Shown here: positions 33,500-45,194 of the stretch, one piece after another
Layout: every line of letters starts with the position of its first letter
Numbering within the stretch: the first letter of the stretch is position 1
Program-made: the position numbers and the translations under genes
Notes under the pieces: model-generated
The model's input: the letters and a program-made list of their open reading frames with translations, nothing else
Databases searched by the model: none
What the model was told of the DNA's origin: nothing
From: Metellina segmentata
Taxonomy: Eukaryota > Arthropoda > Arachnida > Araneae > Tetragnathidae
DNA length: 64,000 nt
NCBI GenBank assembly: GCA_947359465.1
Contig: OX375875.1
Location: forward strand, 13,340,538 to 13,404,537
Direction of reading: 5' to 3'

Positions 33500-34088
33500 C
33501 TAGGTAGTAATCATATTACTGTTACCTTTACCCCATGAGACTTAATGCCTCTTAAAAGTGTTTCCGCTTCCCTCTTAAACTCAACATTAGTGGTCCTCTC
33601 TACATCATTAGTTCCCACCCACACTACTTCCTTTTCCTCCCCTTTAACTACACCTGCCTTAACTGCCTCAACTACATGTTTGACCCTGACGCCTGGCGAG
33701 CAACACCTTGCAAAATTGCGCTTTTTACGCCCTACCATGTCTCCCAAAACCCCAACCATTGAATCTCCAACCACAAACCCTTCAGTTACCTTATCAAACT
33801 CATCCCCTGATCTACATGTCCCAAGTCTACACACTGAACACACTTTTCCACTCCCTCTGCAAACCTCACCTTCAAAGACTCCAGCTCCTTCCTCAAATCA
33901 CCCACCTCTAAACAACTCTGACATGTAAATTCAACCTTCTCTGACATTTTAACCCCACTCACACCACCCTTTCCTGCTTCAACCATATTCTCACACAAGT
34001 CACATTCCTCAAAGAACTCCCCACTGGCTCCCTCTGTCGTCATCTCCTTTAACATCCTAACTAAACCCATGCTAATCCAAAGTAACAA
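33500..34088 (-). pseudogene. CR1 ORF1 (zinc-like and esterase-like regions), broken
   Basis: Two overlapping frames: 33786-34088 with CDLCENM and CQSCLEVGDLRKELESLK followed by CVQC, a cysteine cluster and short coiled coil; and 33511-33843 with VVGDSMVGVLGD and VVWVGTNDVER, the block I (GDS) and block III (GTND) motifs of SGNH/GDSL esterases as found in CR1 ORF1. A frameshift in the overlap separates them. ORF1 proteins bind the element's RNA. Confidence 0.65.
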
Positions 34089-34549
34089 TCAATGCACAGA
34101 AAAAGCACTAAACAAAATCAAACACACAGAAAAAGCAGTAAAGCACTGCACTGAAACAAATATACAGAAAAAGCTGGAATTAAATAACCTATAAACTTAT
34201 AGTAGTCAACTAACCGAATGTAAACTAACAAGACACACAAGATTCACGCCCAACGAGACAGACGTGAATTAGGCCTAACGAGACACACTTGACTAAGGAC
34301 TACTTAACAAGTCAAAAAACTAAGTACTAGGACTATAAAAACACATTAAAAACAATTAGAAATGTTTGAGCTGATAGGAATACAAGTAATACACTGCGTT
34401 GTACTAAATGAATGAAGAATAACGTAAAAATAACTTAACTTTACGGGAGCTCCGAAAACGCGAAACACACTGCTCGACACCTTTATTGATTTCATGACTG
34501 CACCATGCAAAATTTGTGGCTTTTCCCGTAAATATGTGGAAAACGGGTT

Positions 34550-35330
<781 letters not shown>

Positions 35331-35854
35331 AGAGAGTACTTTAACATCATTCTAGTTACAAATGCAACTTGTGTGTCCGGTTTTAACAGAAAAAGTTCTA
35401 AAATACATCTTGCCTTTTCCAACTTCATATTTATGTAAAGTTGCTGTTTCAGCATTTGTAGACATTAAGTCGAAAAAAATGAACAGACTATTGGACGTGG
35501 AACCACATCTCAGATTAAAATTAACAACCAGGGAAACAAATTATGACGATCTTATCATAGCACAAACAATTTCATCCTTCTCATTGATCCAAATAAACGT
35601 TATTTATAATATAACTTTTATTTATATTTTCTTCTGAATAATTTTATTTATATTTTCTTATGAATAATTTTATTTATATTTTCTTATGAATAATTTTATT
35701 TCTATTTTCTTATTATTTTGTGTACGTCCCACAAAAAAGAAAAACATATATATTTTGATTGTTATTAAATGCATACATTTTTTTGACGAGTTGTACTCAG
35801 CGATACGAAAATTATAGAAGGGGTACACATATGTCAACAGTTTGGGAAACACTG
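35331..35854. other. hAT 3' end, non-coding, with short tandem repeats
   Basis: Contains three tandem copies of a roughly 30 bp unit, ATAATTTTATTTATATTTTC TTATGA-type, at about 35615-35715, then the inverted terminal repeat. Confidence 0.5.
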
Positions 35855-35862
35855 GTTTAAAC

Positions 35863-36030
35863 TATTAGTTTCTAACTAATACTAAATTGAATAATTTGAA
35901 ACCAATACTATTAGTTTCAAAATTTGAAATGCCACATAAAAGCTTAGAATGCACTCTTTCTTATGGTACAATTATTTGTAAAATTGGTTTATGAATAAAT
36001 TCGATGCGATGAAAAGAATAATCTCGCGAT
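35863..36030 (-). repeat. Continuation of the 'R' repeat beyond the hAT
   Basis: TATTAGTTTCTAAC, GAATGCACTCTTTCTTATGG and TTCGATGCGATGAAAAG continue the copy broken at 29334. Confidence 0.6.
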
Positions 36031-37795
36031 AGTGTACAAATTTTTAATCCCAGAGATGAAACAGTAGATACATCTGCTGCAATTTCTGCACTAGTACTGT
36101 TCTGTTCTCTTTTACAATTACGAGAAACGCCGGGTTATTCAACTGGTTTTGAACAAAAGGAAGAGAGTGGTATCCATTAAAAGAATTGAGTTTATGTAAA
36201 ATTTAATATGAAGACGGACCTTATGAAAATGAAACTTGCATTTATTTATGGAAGGCATTATTACACGTCTTAAGACACTTTCGATTTGTCGGTGCCTTGC
36301 AGAGATAGTATGTTCTGATACTCTTTTAACCGAATACCTTTTGTTTCATTATAAAATACTTTTCTTGCTTCCACCAGATGGCAGTCGTATGAAGAAAATC
36401 GTTAATATATGAAATTCGATACTTTAAGAGCTAAGAGTCATTCCTTTATTTCTTTCTAGTAACAAAGTCATCCATCTCTTTGGAATCGTTAAAAAAGCTG
36501 TCAAGGTAAGAACTCGTTCTTACTCAGAGGAATAATTCTGAATGTTTTCTTCTTTTCTTCTAACTCAACCCCAAATCTTTAGATTTTCACCTATTTAGTT
36601 CTATGCTCTCCTTTTCGAATATGCTAAAATAGTTTTAAAAATTAGGATTATGCTCTATGAATTAGGAAAGTATTGTAATTCTACAGCATCTAAAAATATC
36701 TAATTTTGGGTTTTTATGACCAAAAAAGTTCTAAAATGACATTATATTGCCCTAAGAGAGTCTTAAAACGACTTTGGAAACCTACAAAAATGGCCTTTTC
36801 GATAGAATTCAAAATATTTTGAATACGACTTTCTTCAGATGGAATTCGATTTAGAATATTATTCGTTGTCGTTTCACTGTTTTATTTGTTCATCCAATGT
36901 CTGCTGGATGAAAGACAGTGGCGCCAATAGCATATATACTATTTTCAATGACGACTTCATAAAGTGCTGAACATCGACCTTCTAATGAAATAGACGGAGC
37001 ATGTGAACGGAGTTGCTGTGGTAAGACACAGAAGTGTTGGTTACGTGGGCCTGTGAACTGACTTGGGCCGATTGGCTATCGAAGAGCAAACGTGTGCTTT
37101 ACATACCGATCATTAATTGGTACTTCATTACTACTCGTGCTCTTTTCCAATACAGTGTGATCTTGGCCAAGTTTTCGAACCGAGTGACAGGGAGAAATTA
37201 CATGAGAATCAACACAAATGAAAATCGTATGTTGAAGCCGAAACGAATTTGAAACAAAGGAGTTTGCTTAAACGCTTTGGCTTATTTTAAGATCATGAAT
37301 AATCCAAAGAAAATTTATCGCAGAGAATAAGGTATCGACGAAGTACGTAGAGGGAAAAAGTTATTTCTGACCGTGGTTCAAAATTACGAGGTGTTGGGCT
37401 CAGATCTTTCCCTTCGGTTTTTGATTCAGGCCCATCGCGTTGTTCCAGTGCAACGCTAATTAAAATACGAAAAATCGATTAAACCAAATGAGTAGCAACT
37501 GGTATTCAAAGTTATATTTTTATGAATTTGAAGCGGTGTCTTAAAAAAGAAATATTGTTATTAAAAATTTCGAAGCTTGTTTCAATTTGATATGAATACG
37601 GCCCTAATGTGCATTTGTATTTATACACGACTTTATTCCCGTTCGAATGGCACCTTTGATTTAGCTCTACAGTGACCGATACATTAACGAAGAAGGGTGT
37701 TTTTTTTTTCCTGCAATTATTTGCAACGTTTCTAAAACACCATGAAAATGTATATTTAATCTATTTTATTATGACCTAGATTGTTTTATTTTTAG
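36031..37795 (+). other. Region upstream of the first cysteine-rich gene
   Basis: A common-SINE fragment lies at 37366-37470 (CTGACCGTGGTTCAAAATTA to GCAACGCTAATTAAAATA). A 5' noncoding exon should lie somewhere here or further left, because 37795 is a splice acceptor. TATAAAAT at about 36351 and donor-like AAG|GTAAGA near 36505 are candidates but not convincing. No other gene seen. Confidence 0.4.
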
Positions 37796-38007
37796 GTGAA
37801 ACCTAAACCACACTGAATTTGGTGCACAAGCAAATATGCTGAGAGTATTCTTTCTGATCGTTATGAGCATTGCAGCAGCGAGTGCGATTGTGTGTGAACC
37901 GGACTTTTGCAAAGGTGTGCAATGCGGAAAAAAAGAATGTCCTCCTGGTAAAGCAATTACCAGAAGAAGCAATTGTGACTGCTGTGGATTTTGTGCACCA
38001 CTTCAAA
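37796..38007 (+). CDS. Secreted 12-cysteine protein, coding exon 1 (IGFBP-N / FPI-like)
   Basis: The exon follows acceptor TTTTTAG (37789-37795); the ATG is at 37836 after a 40 bp 5' UTR piece. The first 17 or so residues (MLRVFFLIVMSIAAASA) form a signal peptide. The mature part has eight cysteines in the order C-C-C-C then the cluster NCDCCGFC, a CxCCxxC signature shared by IGFBP N-terminal domains and arthropod single-domain relatives (SIBD-1 of spiders, fungal protease inhibitors). The likely donor is CAAA|GTAACA at 38008, phase 1. It is probably exported to haemolymph or a gland secretion; ligand unknown. The frame read through the donor stops at 38039. Confidence 0.78.
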
Positions 38008-39075
38008 GTAACACACCTTTCTTCTATTTTTATCTTTAAAACAGAATTTATCTTATAAACTAATGATAGGGTTTCGGTAATCAAATAGGTAATTTGTGAA
38101 ACTCGAAGGTAATTTAGACGTTTCGCTTATATTACGAATTTACTCCAAACATTACCCAAATGGAGGTAAATATATGTAATTAATTCTTAACTGGATTTTT
38201 TTAATCTCCAGTAGTTACATTACTATATATACACACTGAAAAAATCCTTCTCACACTTTGCTCGAAAAGTGCTGTTACGATGAGAAGGCAGTCGACCTTA
38301 GTCAGTCGATTTTTGAAAAATTGAGAAGTGTCGGTCTTCAAGATGAGGGCTGTAAAAGCACGAATGGTGGTCGTCTTGGGTCTTTTTCTCTCAGCCAATT
38401 CATTATCACTTCTATTTCTTATGTCACTGAACGATAAGAACTAAAATCCGCGTTACAGACGTGTTTAGACAATCGTGGAAGTACTTTGTTTACATCCAAA
38501 CCTATCAGCTTATTTTAAGAACATACACGTCCAAATCCACGTGATAGGACTGCTTCCTCGAAGGAGCCTGACTAAACATATTTAAAATAGGGGGATTAAA
38601 AGGTCTGTCTTCCAACCCAATTTTGCTAACGATAAGACAATCAGTTGCAAGATTGGCGAGATATTAATGCACGAGGTCGACATTACTTGAAGAGTTTATT
38701 CAACACAATGGTTTAGTAGCTAGCTTAGCTACCACTCCAAAAATTAACTTACGATTGAGTAGTGTGTATATCAATGTACCCCCCCCCCAAATTTACCATG
38801 AAGTACTTTTTGGTAGATACAAAGTTACGTTGTTTCATTCCGGCCTGCTATAGTTTCACCAACTGTATGGAGTTATGCGTGGCAAGAGAAAAAAAATTAT
38901 CACGCTCTGCATACACAGAGCAGTTACGTAATTTATGAATTCAACCTGCTGCTTCAATCGCAGCTGTTTGTTTTAAACGTGAACAGTCGTTAGTTTCAAT
39001 CACTTTGGAAACGCGGCAATTTACTATTTTGAGCGTCTTGGGACTAATCAAGGAGTGAATTAACCCTTCAGGTGG
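38008..39075. other. Intron of the first cysteine-rich gene, left part
   Basis: No repeat family recognised apart from a short run of C near 38780. Short frames on both strands look random. Confidence 0.4.
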
Positions 39076-39340
39076 TTTCGACGAAATATCTCGTCCATGA
39101 ATATCCGAATAATTTTGCTTTTAATAATGACAAGTTATTCGTCAACATAAAAAAATTCGGGAGATTTTGATCATCAAAATCTTCCGAATTTTTTTATGAT
39201 GACGAGATTGAGATCATGTCAGTTTTTCTCAGGAAGAAGTATTTCGTTCATCGTGGTGTATTCAGTTTTTTTTAATGAGGAGATTCCTTGTCGAGACAAT
39301 CACCAGTAGGGTTGACCTTCTAAGTGGTTTCGACGATATA
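39076..39340 (+). repeat. 265 bp direct repeat, left copy
   Basis: From CTCGTCCATGAATATCCG to GTGGTTTCGACGATATA. It is nearly identical to 40574-40838 on the other side of the mariner element. Inside it, AAAAAAATTCGGGAGATTTT and AAAATCTTCCGAATTTTTTT form a strong hairpin (about 39148-39198). Confidence 0.85.
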
Positions 39341-40571
39341 TTAGGTGTAGTAAGAAGTTTTAAAGCGAGTTTTGTATGACGTCTACTGCAAAATAGAATA
39401 CCAATCAGTACATCACGTTTGTGTCATGTGATAGAAACCGGATCAGAGATATCAAACCAACGCAGAAGCTAGGGAAAAGGAGAATGTAAGTTGAAATTTT
39501 GAAGGTATAAGATGTCATACGATACAACATTTATTCGTCACTGCATTCGTTACGAATTTCACCAGCAAAAAAGTGCTGCAAAAGCATGTCAATCAATTTG
39601 TTCTGATTTAGGGGTGAATATCGTGTTGAAAAGCACATGTGAGTATTGGTTTCGACGTTTTAAAGATGGCGATTTTGAGGTTAGAGATCGACAATGTAGC
39701 GGCGCTCCATTGAAGGCTATCCATGACGATTTGCAAACACTTCTCGATAAAGATGCATCTCAAACACAAAATGAACTTGCTGAACAGTTGGGAGTATCAC
39801 AAAAAACGATATCTAATCATTTACATGCAATGGGAAAGATTCAGAAAGCAGGAAAATGGATGCCACATGTATTGAGGATGACCGTGTCTTGAAGTGCATG
39901 AATCTGCTAAACAGCCAACACAGAAAATCTTTCTTGTGGAAAATCGTGACAGGAGATGAAAAATGGATCTGTTACGACAGTCCGAAACGCAAAAAGTATT
40001 GGGTGAATCCCGGCGAAGCAACAACATCAACGCCGAAAAGAGACATTCACTGCCAAAAAGTGCTCCTATGTAGCTGGTGGGATATGAAGGGAGTACTCTA
40101 TTACAAATAGCTAAAGTCGGGTGTAAGTGTAACTGCTGAACGCTATAAACAACAATTACTGCGATTACAACAGGAAATAGATCGAGAACGTCCGTTTACT
40201 GGCAAAGGTTTGCGGCCCGTCAAATTGCTCCATGACAATGCACGGCCGCATGTTGCAAAAGTGGTCAAGGACACGTTAGTAACACTTGGCTGGGAAGTTT
40301 TGGAACACCCGGGGTATAGCCCCTTCGGACTGTCATTTGTTTAGGTCTATACAGAATGCCTTGTCTTCTGTAAACTTCCGAACAGTGGACGACTTCATTG
40401 TGTTAACAGAGGAATCTTTCTACGCTGCTGGCATCCGTGAACTAAATGACCGATGGCAGAAGGTATTAGATAATGATGGAGGTTATTTCGATGAATAAAA
40501 GTATTATTATCGGCTCTAAAATACATATTCATTTCTTTGACACATGCTTCAAAACTTCTTACTACACCTAA
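39341..40571 (+). mobile_element. Mariner element, full length but decayed (1231 bp)
   Basis: Inverted repeats begin TTAGGTGTAGTAAGAAGTTT at 39341 and end with the complement at 40571. TA duplications lie at 39339-39340 and 40572-40573. It lies within the intron of the first cysteine-rich gene in the same orientation. Confidence 0.88.
39512..40498 (+). pseudogene. Mariner transposase (DD34D type), broken
   Basis: N-terminal helix-turn-helix with IRHCIRYEFHQQKSAAKACQ, WFRRFKDGDFEV and QLGVSQKTISNHLHAMGKIQ is typical of mariner. After a frameshift near 39860-39890, GDEKWICYDS gives the first catalytic aspartate and LLHDNARPH the second. An in-frame stop follows VLYYK at 40108. The third catalytic aspartate is lost by a small deletion where HPGYSP should be followed by DLAPSD; the frame then shifts to APSDCHLFRSIQNALSS and ends KVLDNDGGYFDE at 40498. 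It is not functional. Confidence 0.85.
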
Positions 40572-40573
40572 TA

Positions 40574-40838
40574 GCTCGTCCATGAATATCCGAATAATTT
40601 TGCTTTTAATAATGACGAGTTATTCGTCAACATAAAAAAATTCGGGAGATTTTGATAATCAAAATCTTCTGAATTTTTTTATGATGACGAGATTGAGATC
40701 ATGTCAGTTTTTCTCAGGAAGAAGTATTTCGTTCATCGTGGTGTATTCAGTTTTTTTTAATGAGGAGATTCCTTGTCGAGACAATCACCAGTAGGGTTGA
40801 CCTTCTAAGTGGTTTCGACGATATAGCTCGTCTATGAA
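40574..40838 (+). repeat. 265 bp direct repeat, right copy
   Basis: Differs from 39076-39340 at only a few positions (for example TGATAATCAAAATCTTCT against TGATCATCAAAATCTTCC). It runs directly into further degenerate CTCGTC/GACGAG units. Confidence 0.85.
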
Positions 40839-41285
40839 GATCCTTCTCAGTTTTTCTAATGACGAGATTCTTCGTCATGTTAAATGCAGATTGAATTTCG
40901 GAATCATGAAGATATTGTCATTTTTAATGATTATGAAATCGATTTCAGGTTAGTTTTATCTAAGGACGGACCTCGCCTAACAAGAATTGGTCAATTTTTC
41001 TAAGGATCAAATATCTCGCCCAACAAGATTTAGTCAGTTTTTCTAAGGACGAGGTATCTTCGCCCAACACGATTTGATCAGTTTTTTTTTAAGGACGAGG
41101 TATCTTCGTCCTACAAGATTTGGTCAGTTTCTCTGAAGACGAGGTATCTTCGTAAAATATTTGTTCAATTTTTCTAAGTACGCGGTATTTTCGTCGAAAA
41201 AGATTTGGTCACTTTTCCTAAGGACGAGGTATCTTCGTCCAATAAGATTTGAGCAGTTTTTCTAATGACTGTAACTCGTCGAGAT
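40839..41285 (+). repeat. Minisatellite of about 60 bp with GACGAG / CTTCGTC units
   Basis: Repeated landmarks CAGTTTTTCTAAGGACGAGG, TATCTTCGTC and CAAGATTTGGTCAG recur roughly seven times, degenerate at both ends. Related units occur at 44500-44560 and 44745-44810, past exon 2. Confidence 0.75.
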
Positions 41286-41719
41286 AACCAACAGGAGAGT
41301 TGTCAGTGGAATTGGAATACCAGAATGTATAGAGCTTAGGTTCTAAAAGTTGGTGCTACCGCCATCTCGTGATCACTGAAGGGATCTTGGGCCAATTCTG
41401 GACCCAAGGGAAATAGTTGGGTGTTGATGAGCAAGAGTGGTAATGAAATGAAAAAATGTTTAGTCTAAAAAGTCTATAAGAGAACTCTTATCCACTTGAC
41501 CATACAGCTATGGATTGTCACAAGAATTTTATAGTTGGTATAGTTTGCCAGATTGAGGGACCGAAAACAAAATTGTCATTGGAAAGGAAGTGTTGAGCCA
41601 AAACGTTTTAGGAAACTGGTATAAAGATAGGAAAGATACACTAGAGGAGTAGGAGAGTTTTAGTATAGCGTAGCACTTTTGACATCTGCTCTGAATAGGC
41701 TCCCGTTTTCCTCCTTATA
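41286..41719. other. Intron of the first cysteine-rich gene, unannotated part
   Basis: No gene or known repeat seen. Confidence 0.35.
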
Positions 41720-42624
41720 CAGGGTGATTCATAAGTAAGTATACAAATTCAACGCACTATATAACAGTGACAATGAAAGATATTTTATGTTACCTATAAC
41801 AGAAGTGTAGGTGAATGTTTAAAGTTTTTTTAGAGACAGTTACAGATGTTCTATGTGTGCACCCTTAGTCACGCTACACACATCGAACCGGTAACCCATT
41901 TCTGAAGCAAGGTATCTGAAGCAAGTGCAGTGATAGTGGTTGCGATACGCTGTTACAACTGCGCTTGATGAACAGGAAGAGGGGGGTTAAATACGTTATC
42001 CTTTATGTATCCCAAAAGAAAAAAGTCACATGGTGTTAAATCAGGGCATCTGGGTGGCCATTTGGTTAATGGCATGCTGTAGTCGGCGCTTTGTCCAATT
42101 TAATTCAATTACTTCGGTGAAGATGTTAATACACAGGCAATTTCACGTGTCACCTGACCAGTATGGTGGTGCCCCATCCGATTGGAGAGAAAAGTTTTTC
42201 GACTTTATTATCCAATTGGATGAATAAAGTTTTTGACGACATCCGCCGACACACACACAGTCGGTCGTCCTAGCTTTGGAACTTTGCATAAACTGTAGTT
42301 TAAATTTTTTTAAAAACCAATCGTAGATTAATTTTCTGGTTTGAGGTTCTTTTCCAAATTGTGTTCGAAAATGCCGTTGCACAACAGTGACAGATTCCTT
42401 TTTGCTCAATTCAAGAACACAAAACGCCTTCTCCACTGCAGATGCAGCCATTTCCACTGACTGGTCACGTGACACGCTCACTATCGCCTACGTCAATGCG
42501 CTCTGGAGGGGGACACAAACTTTATGAGTATTCCTAGCTATCAGTTCGCATTTGGGGACCGTGTCTTAAACTGTTCCTGTTTAACAGCACCTGGAAACTG
42601 TATACGTACTTATGAATCACCCTG
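41720..42624 (-). mobile_element. Internally deleted mariner-like element (DUF4817-type transposase)
   Basis: Inverted repeats CAGGGTGATTCATAAGTA at 41720 and its complement ending 42624, flanked by TA (41718-41719, 42625-42626). The minus strand keeps the N-terminal helix-turn-helix (VVQRHFRTQFGKEPQTRKLI, 42143-42481), then SLQSDGAPPYWSGDT, the catalytic QDGAPPHW motif, fused by deletion to KWPPRCPDLTPCDFFLLGYI and KDNVF near 42000-42090. The centre of the gene is missing, so it is non-autonomous. Confidence 0.8.
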
Positions 42625-42869
42625 TATTTGCAGCTTATCATTCAAATCCTATTTCCCCCCCTAGGTTCGAGGAAATTTTTTTATGACGATTTTCGCCAAG
42701 TAGTTCCAAGGTATTCATGTGTACCACTTAATTTATTCCAAAATATCAGATGGGGAAATTTTAAATGTATTGAATTAAACCAGATATTTACACGACACGG
42801 TGTCTTTCGGCAAAATAAACATAGATTTCATAAAAAACCAGCTTCTGTCAGTGTGGAGAAGCTGTACCA
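42625..42869. other. Intron spacer
   Basis: No gene or repeat family recognised. Confidence 0.3.
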
Positions 42870-43345
42870 TCGAATATGGAATCTTCCATTGCAGACTTTG
42901 GACAAAGCAGGGAATAAGTTTACACAGAACTGCAGAGATGCCGATGATTGACCTCATATGCATTAAAGAAATTAAACGTATCAATGACGAATATCATTTA
43001 AACAGCCTTCTACAAATGGCATAGATAGAACTCTTCTTCTATCCATAGCAATTCTAGGACAAATCAGAGGTCAAGATTGGAGCCAAACTAAAAGGGGTAA
43101 CCGATGAATGACCTCATACCACAAAGAAACCAAACGTATCAGCCTTGAAAAATATTATTTAAACAGCCTTCTTCAGATGGAATAGATATAAATTTTCTTC
43201 CATCCATTGCAGCTTTTGGACAAGATTGCCGCAACACTAAAAGGGGTAACCGATGAATGACCTCATACACCACAAGGAAACCAAACATATCAGACATGAA
43301 GAATATTATTTAAACAGCCACCTACAGATTATACAGTGAGAACCC
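42870..43345 (+). repeat. Three-copy tandem repeat of about 150 bp before exon 2
   Basis: Each unit has CCATTGCAG...TTTGGACAA, GATGAATGACCTCATA, AAAC(G/A)TATCA and TATTTAAACAGCC. Copies start near 42880, 43035 and 43200. The first is the most diverged. Confidence 0.65.
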
Positions 43346-43600
43346 TTCTTCCAAACATTCAAACAGTGATTAATAATAAAATTTTGAAAATAAAAGTGTA
43401 GTAAATAATGCCCAAATATTTCCTGTGTATCCTCGAACAGGTCAGATTAAATAAAAAATATTGTTATTATAATTTAATTTAAAAACAACTCTCCAATATT
43501 CAGAAAGTTGGTCTGGATTGAAAGATGGTATCTGAAAAGTTTATGGATGGGGTAATTAAAAGAACTATCTATTCGTTGATTACGTATCTTTTTTTTACAG

Positions 43601-43719
43601 GAGAGGGAGAGTACTGCCTAAACCAACCAATACGTGACCTCGAAGGAAATCCCATGCAAGATTCGGACTGCGTCCAAGGTTTGAAGTGTGATCCAAAGAC
43701 ACGAAAATGCGTGAAGTAG
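43601..43719 (+). CDS. Secreted 12-cysteine protein, coding exon 2
   Basis: The acceptor TTTTTTTTACAG ends at 43600. Two bases complete the codon begun at 38007, and the frame reads GEYCLNQP, MQDSDCVQGLKCDP and TRKCVK to the stop TAG at 43717-43719. Four cysteines bring the total to twelve, the IGFBP-N number, and the DCVQGLKCDP...C pattern is the second half of that fold. Phase agrees exactly with exon 1. AATAAA signals at 43814-43819 and 43827-43832 fit a short 3' UTR. The whole precursor is about 97 residues. The 5.6 kb intron is full of repeats. Confidence 0.78.
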
Positions 43720-43813
43720 TGTTGTGCTCAGTGATATGCGTTTAAATGCATGAAAAAGTTTCAGTTTTCTACAGCAATATGTTCAGCGTGAGGTCCTTTT
43801 CAACTATCATAAC

Positions 43814-43832
43814 AATAAAAATTTTGAATAAA
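43814..43832 (+). terminator. Two polyadenylation signals of the first cysteine-rich gene
   Basis: AATAAA occurs twice, about 95 and 108 bp after the stop codon, in an AT-rich 3' end. Confidence 0.55.
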
Positions 43833-43899
43833 AAACCCTTAATTTTTATAAATGCTTTAATGTTATATTTGTAGCATAGAGAAATTATTGAGTATTTAT

Positions 43900-45190
43900 A
43901 TTAATAGTAATAAATTCATGATAGAAGAGGACCGGGTAAGAAACACGGTTAGATGACAAGATAAACACCTTTGCTGCCACTACACTATAAAAGCTTCCAC
44001 GCAGCAATAACATGTGTAGTATTAAATTTGCAGAGAATGAGATGCTACTATTTCTTGTCTGATCGCCTATTGCATGAAACTTCGAGAAACTGCATAAACA
44101 TCGTGAGGAGTGTACTGCCGTATACGTGGTCGTGCAATGGATGATCAAGACCTATAAACTGTTATGTATTGCTTCTAAGCATAATGAGTGAAGGCCTTAG
44201 AGACAATGAAGAGTTAAGCTGTGATAGCGGTGAAAAGCAATGTCTGATATCAAAATCCCTCAGAAAATAGCTGGAAGTGCTTAGTGTATCGTATTGACGG
44301 TTAATATGTTCGTCAAGGAACATCCTATTAAGATCGTGTTGTATGTGCCGAGCTCCAACGGCGGAGTGACAGTACTTCTTAAAAGTAATTTAAGGTCGAA
44401 ATTCGTTTCACACCTATATATACAAACAGATTACAGAAATGTTTGGTATTGGTGGCAGATTTCACCCTCAAATAAAATACAGAGTTTTTACTCTCCAAGT
44501 GGTGCCGACGAGGTATCTCATCCATAAAGATGTGACAAATTTTGCTTATGACTAGATACCCGGACACAAAGATATTAACCATTGTTTAATAATGATGATA
44601 AAGCAAGCCGGAAAGAAACAGTGCAACTTTATATGTACCTAAAATTACTTCAAGGTATAGTTGGGTTACACTGTATATACTCAATCTAAAGTTAATTTTT
44701 GTAGTGGTAGCTAAGGTCCCTACAACAATATCAATATCTGCTGTTTCATTCTAATGACAAGATATCTCGTCCATAAAAATCCGGTTAATTTTGTTACTAA
44801 CGTGATATCCTGCAGTGGCAGTCATCAGGAAGGTTAAAACAACAAAGCATGCTCTGACCATTTACAATGTTTGAATAAATGTACGCAATGTGTATCTAAG
44901 ATACATAAACACGGTGCCAAAGTGATAATTTGTGCAGCCATCAGGATTGCCACTCGTAATAATGTTCGCTTGTTGTAATGTTTTTGTTGATTCAGATGCT
45001 TGGTTGTAGTTCATTAACTTTGGAATTAGTCCGATAGTTCAATGTTGGAATCGAATTCCAGGCTATAAAAGGTTATCCGAAGTTATGGAAACACAGCTGG
45101 CTCATAAAATAGACTGAATACGGCTATTGCTTTCATTTCCATTCAACTGATGGATGGACACTCAACGCATTTGATTTTTATAGTTCCTGT
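43900..45190. other. Region 3' of the first cysteine-rich gene
   Basis: A minus-strand common-SINE scrap at about 43938-44000 (CACGGTTAGATGACAAG, CTTCCACGC), and stray copies of the CTCGTCC/GACGAG repeat at 44500-44560 and 44745-44810. No gene seen. Confidence 0.4.
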
Positions 45191-45194
45191 CTTA

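Larger units (their letters stand above)
30340..34545 (-). mobile_element. Near full-length CR1 LINE inside the hAT
   Basis: Minus strand: a 5' region (about 34100-34545), an ORF1 part with cysteine motifs and an esterase-like GDSM motif, then ORF2 with endonuclease and reverse transcriptase, ending near 30340. Ends are approximate because neither a tail repeat nor a target duplication was found. It displaced or deleted the 5' part of the host hAT transposase. Confidence 0.75.

Noticed and set aside
36351..36506. TATA-like TATAAAAT and donor-like AAGGTAAGA as promoter and first exon of the first cysteine-rich gene
   Set aside because: Spacing and initiator are unconvincing and it shares no clear similarity with the promoter proposed for the paralogue.
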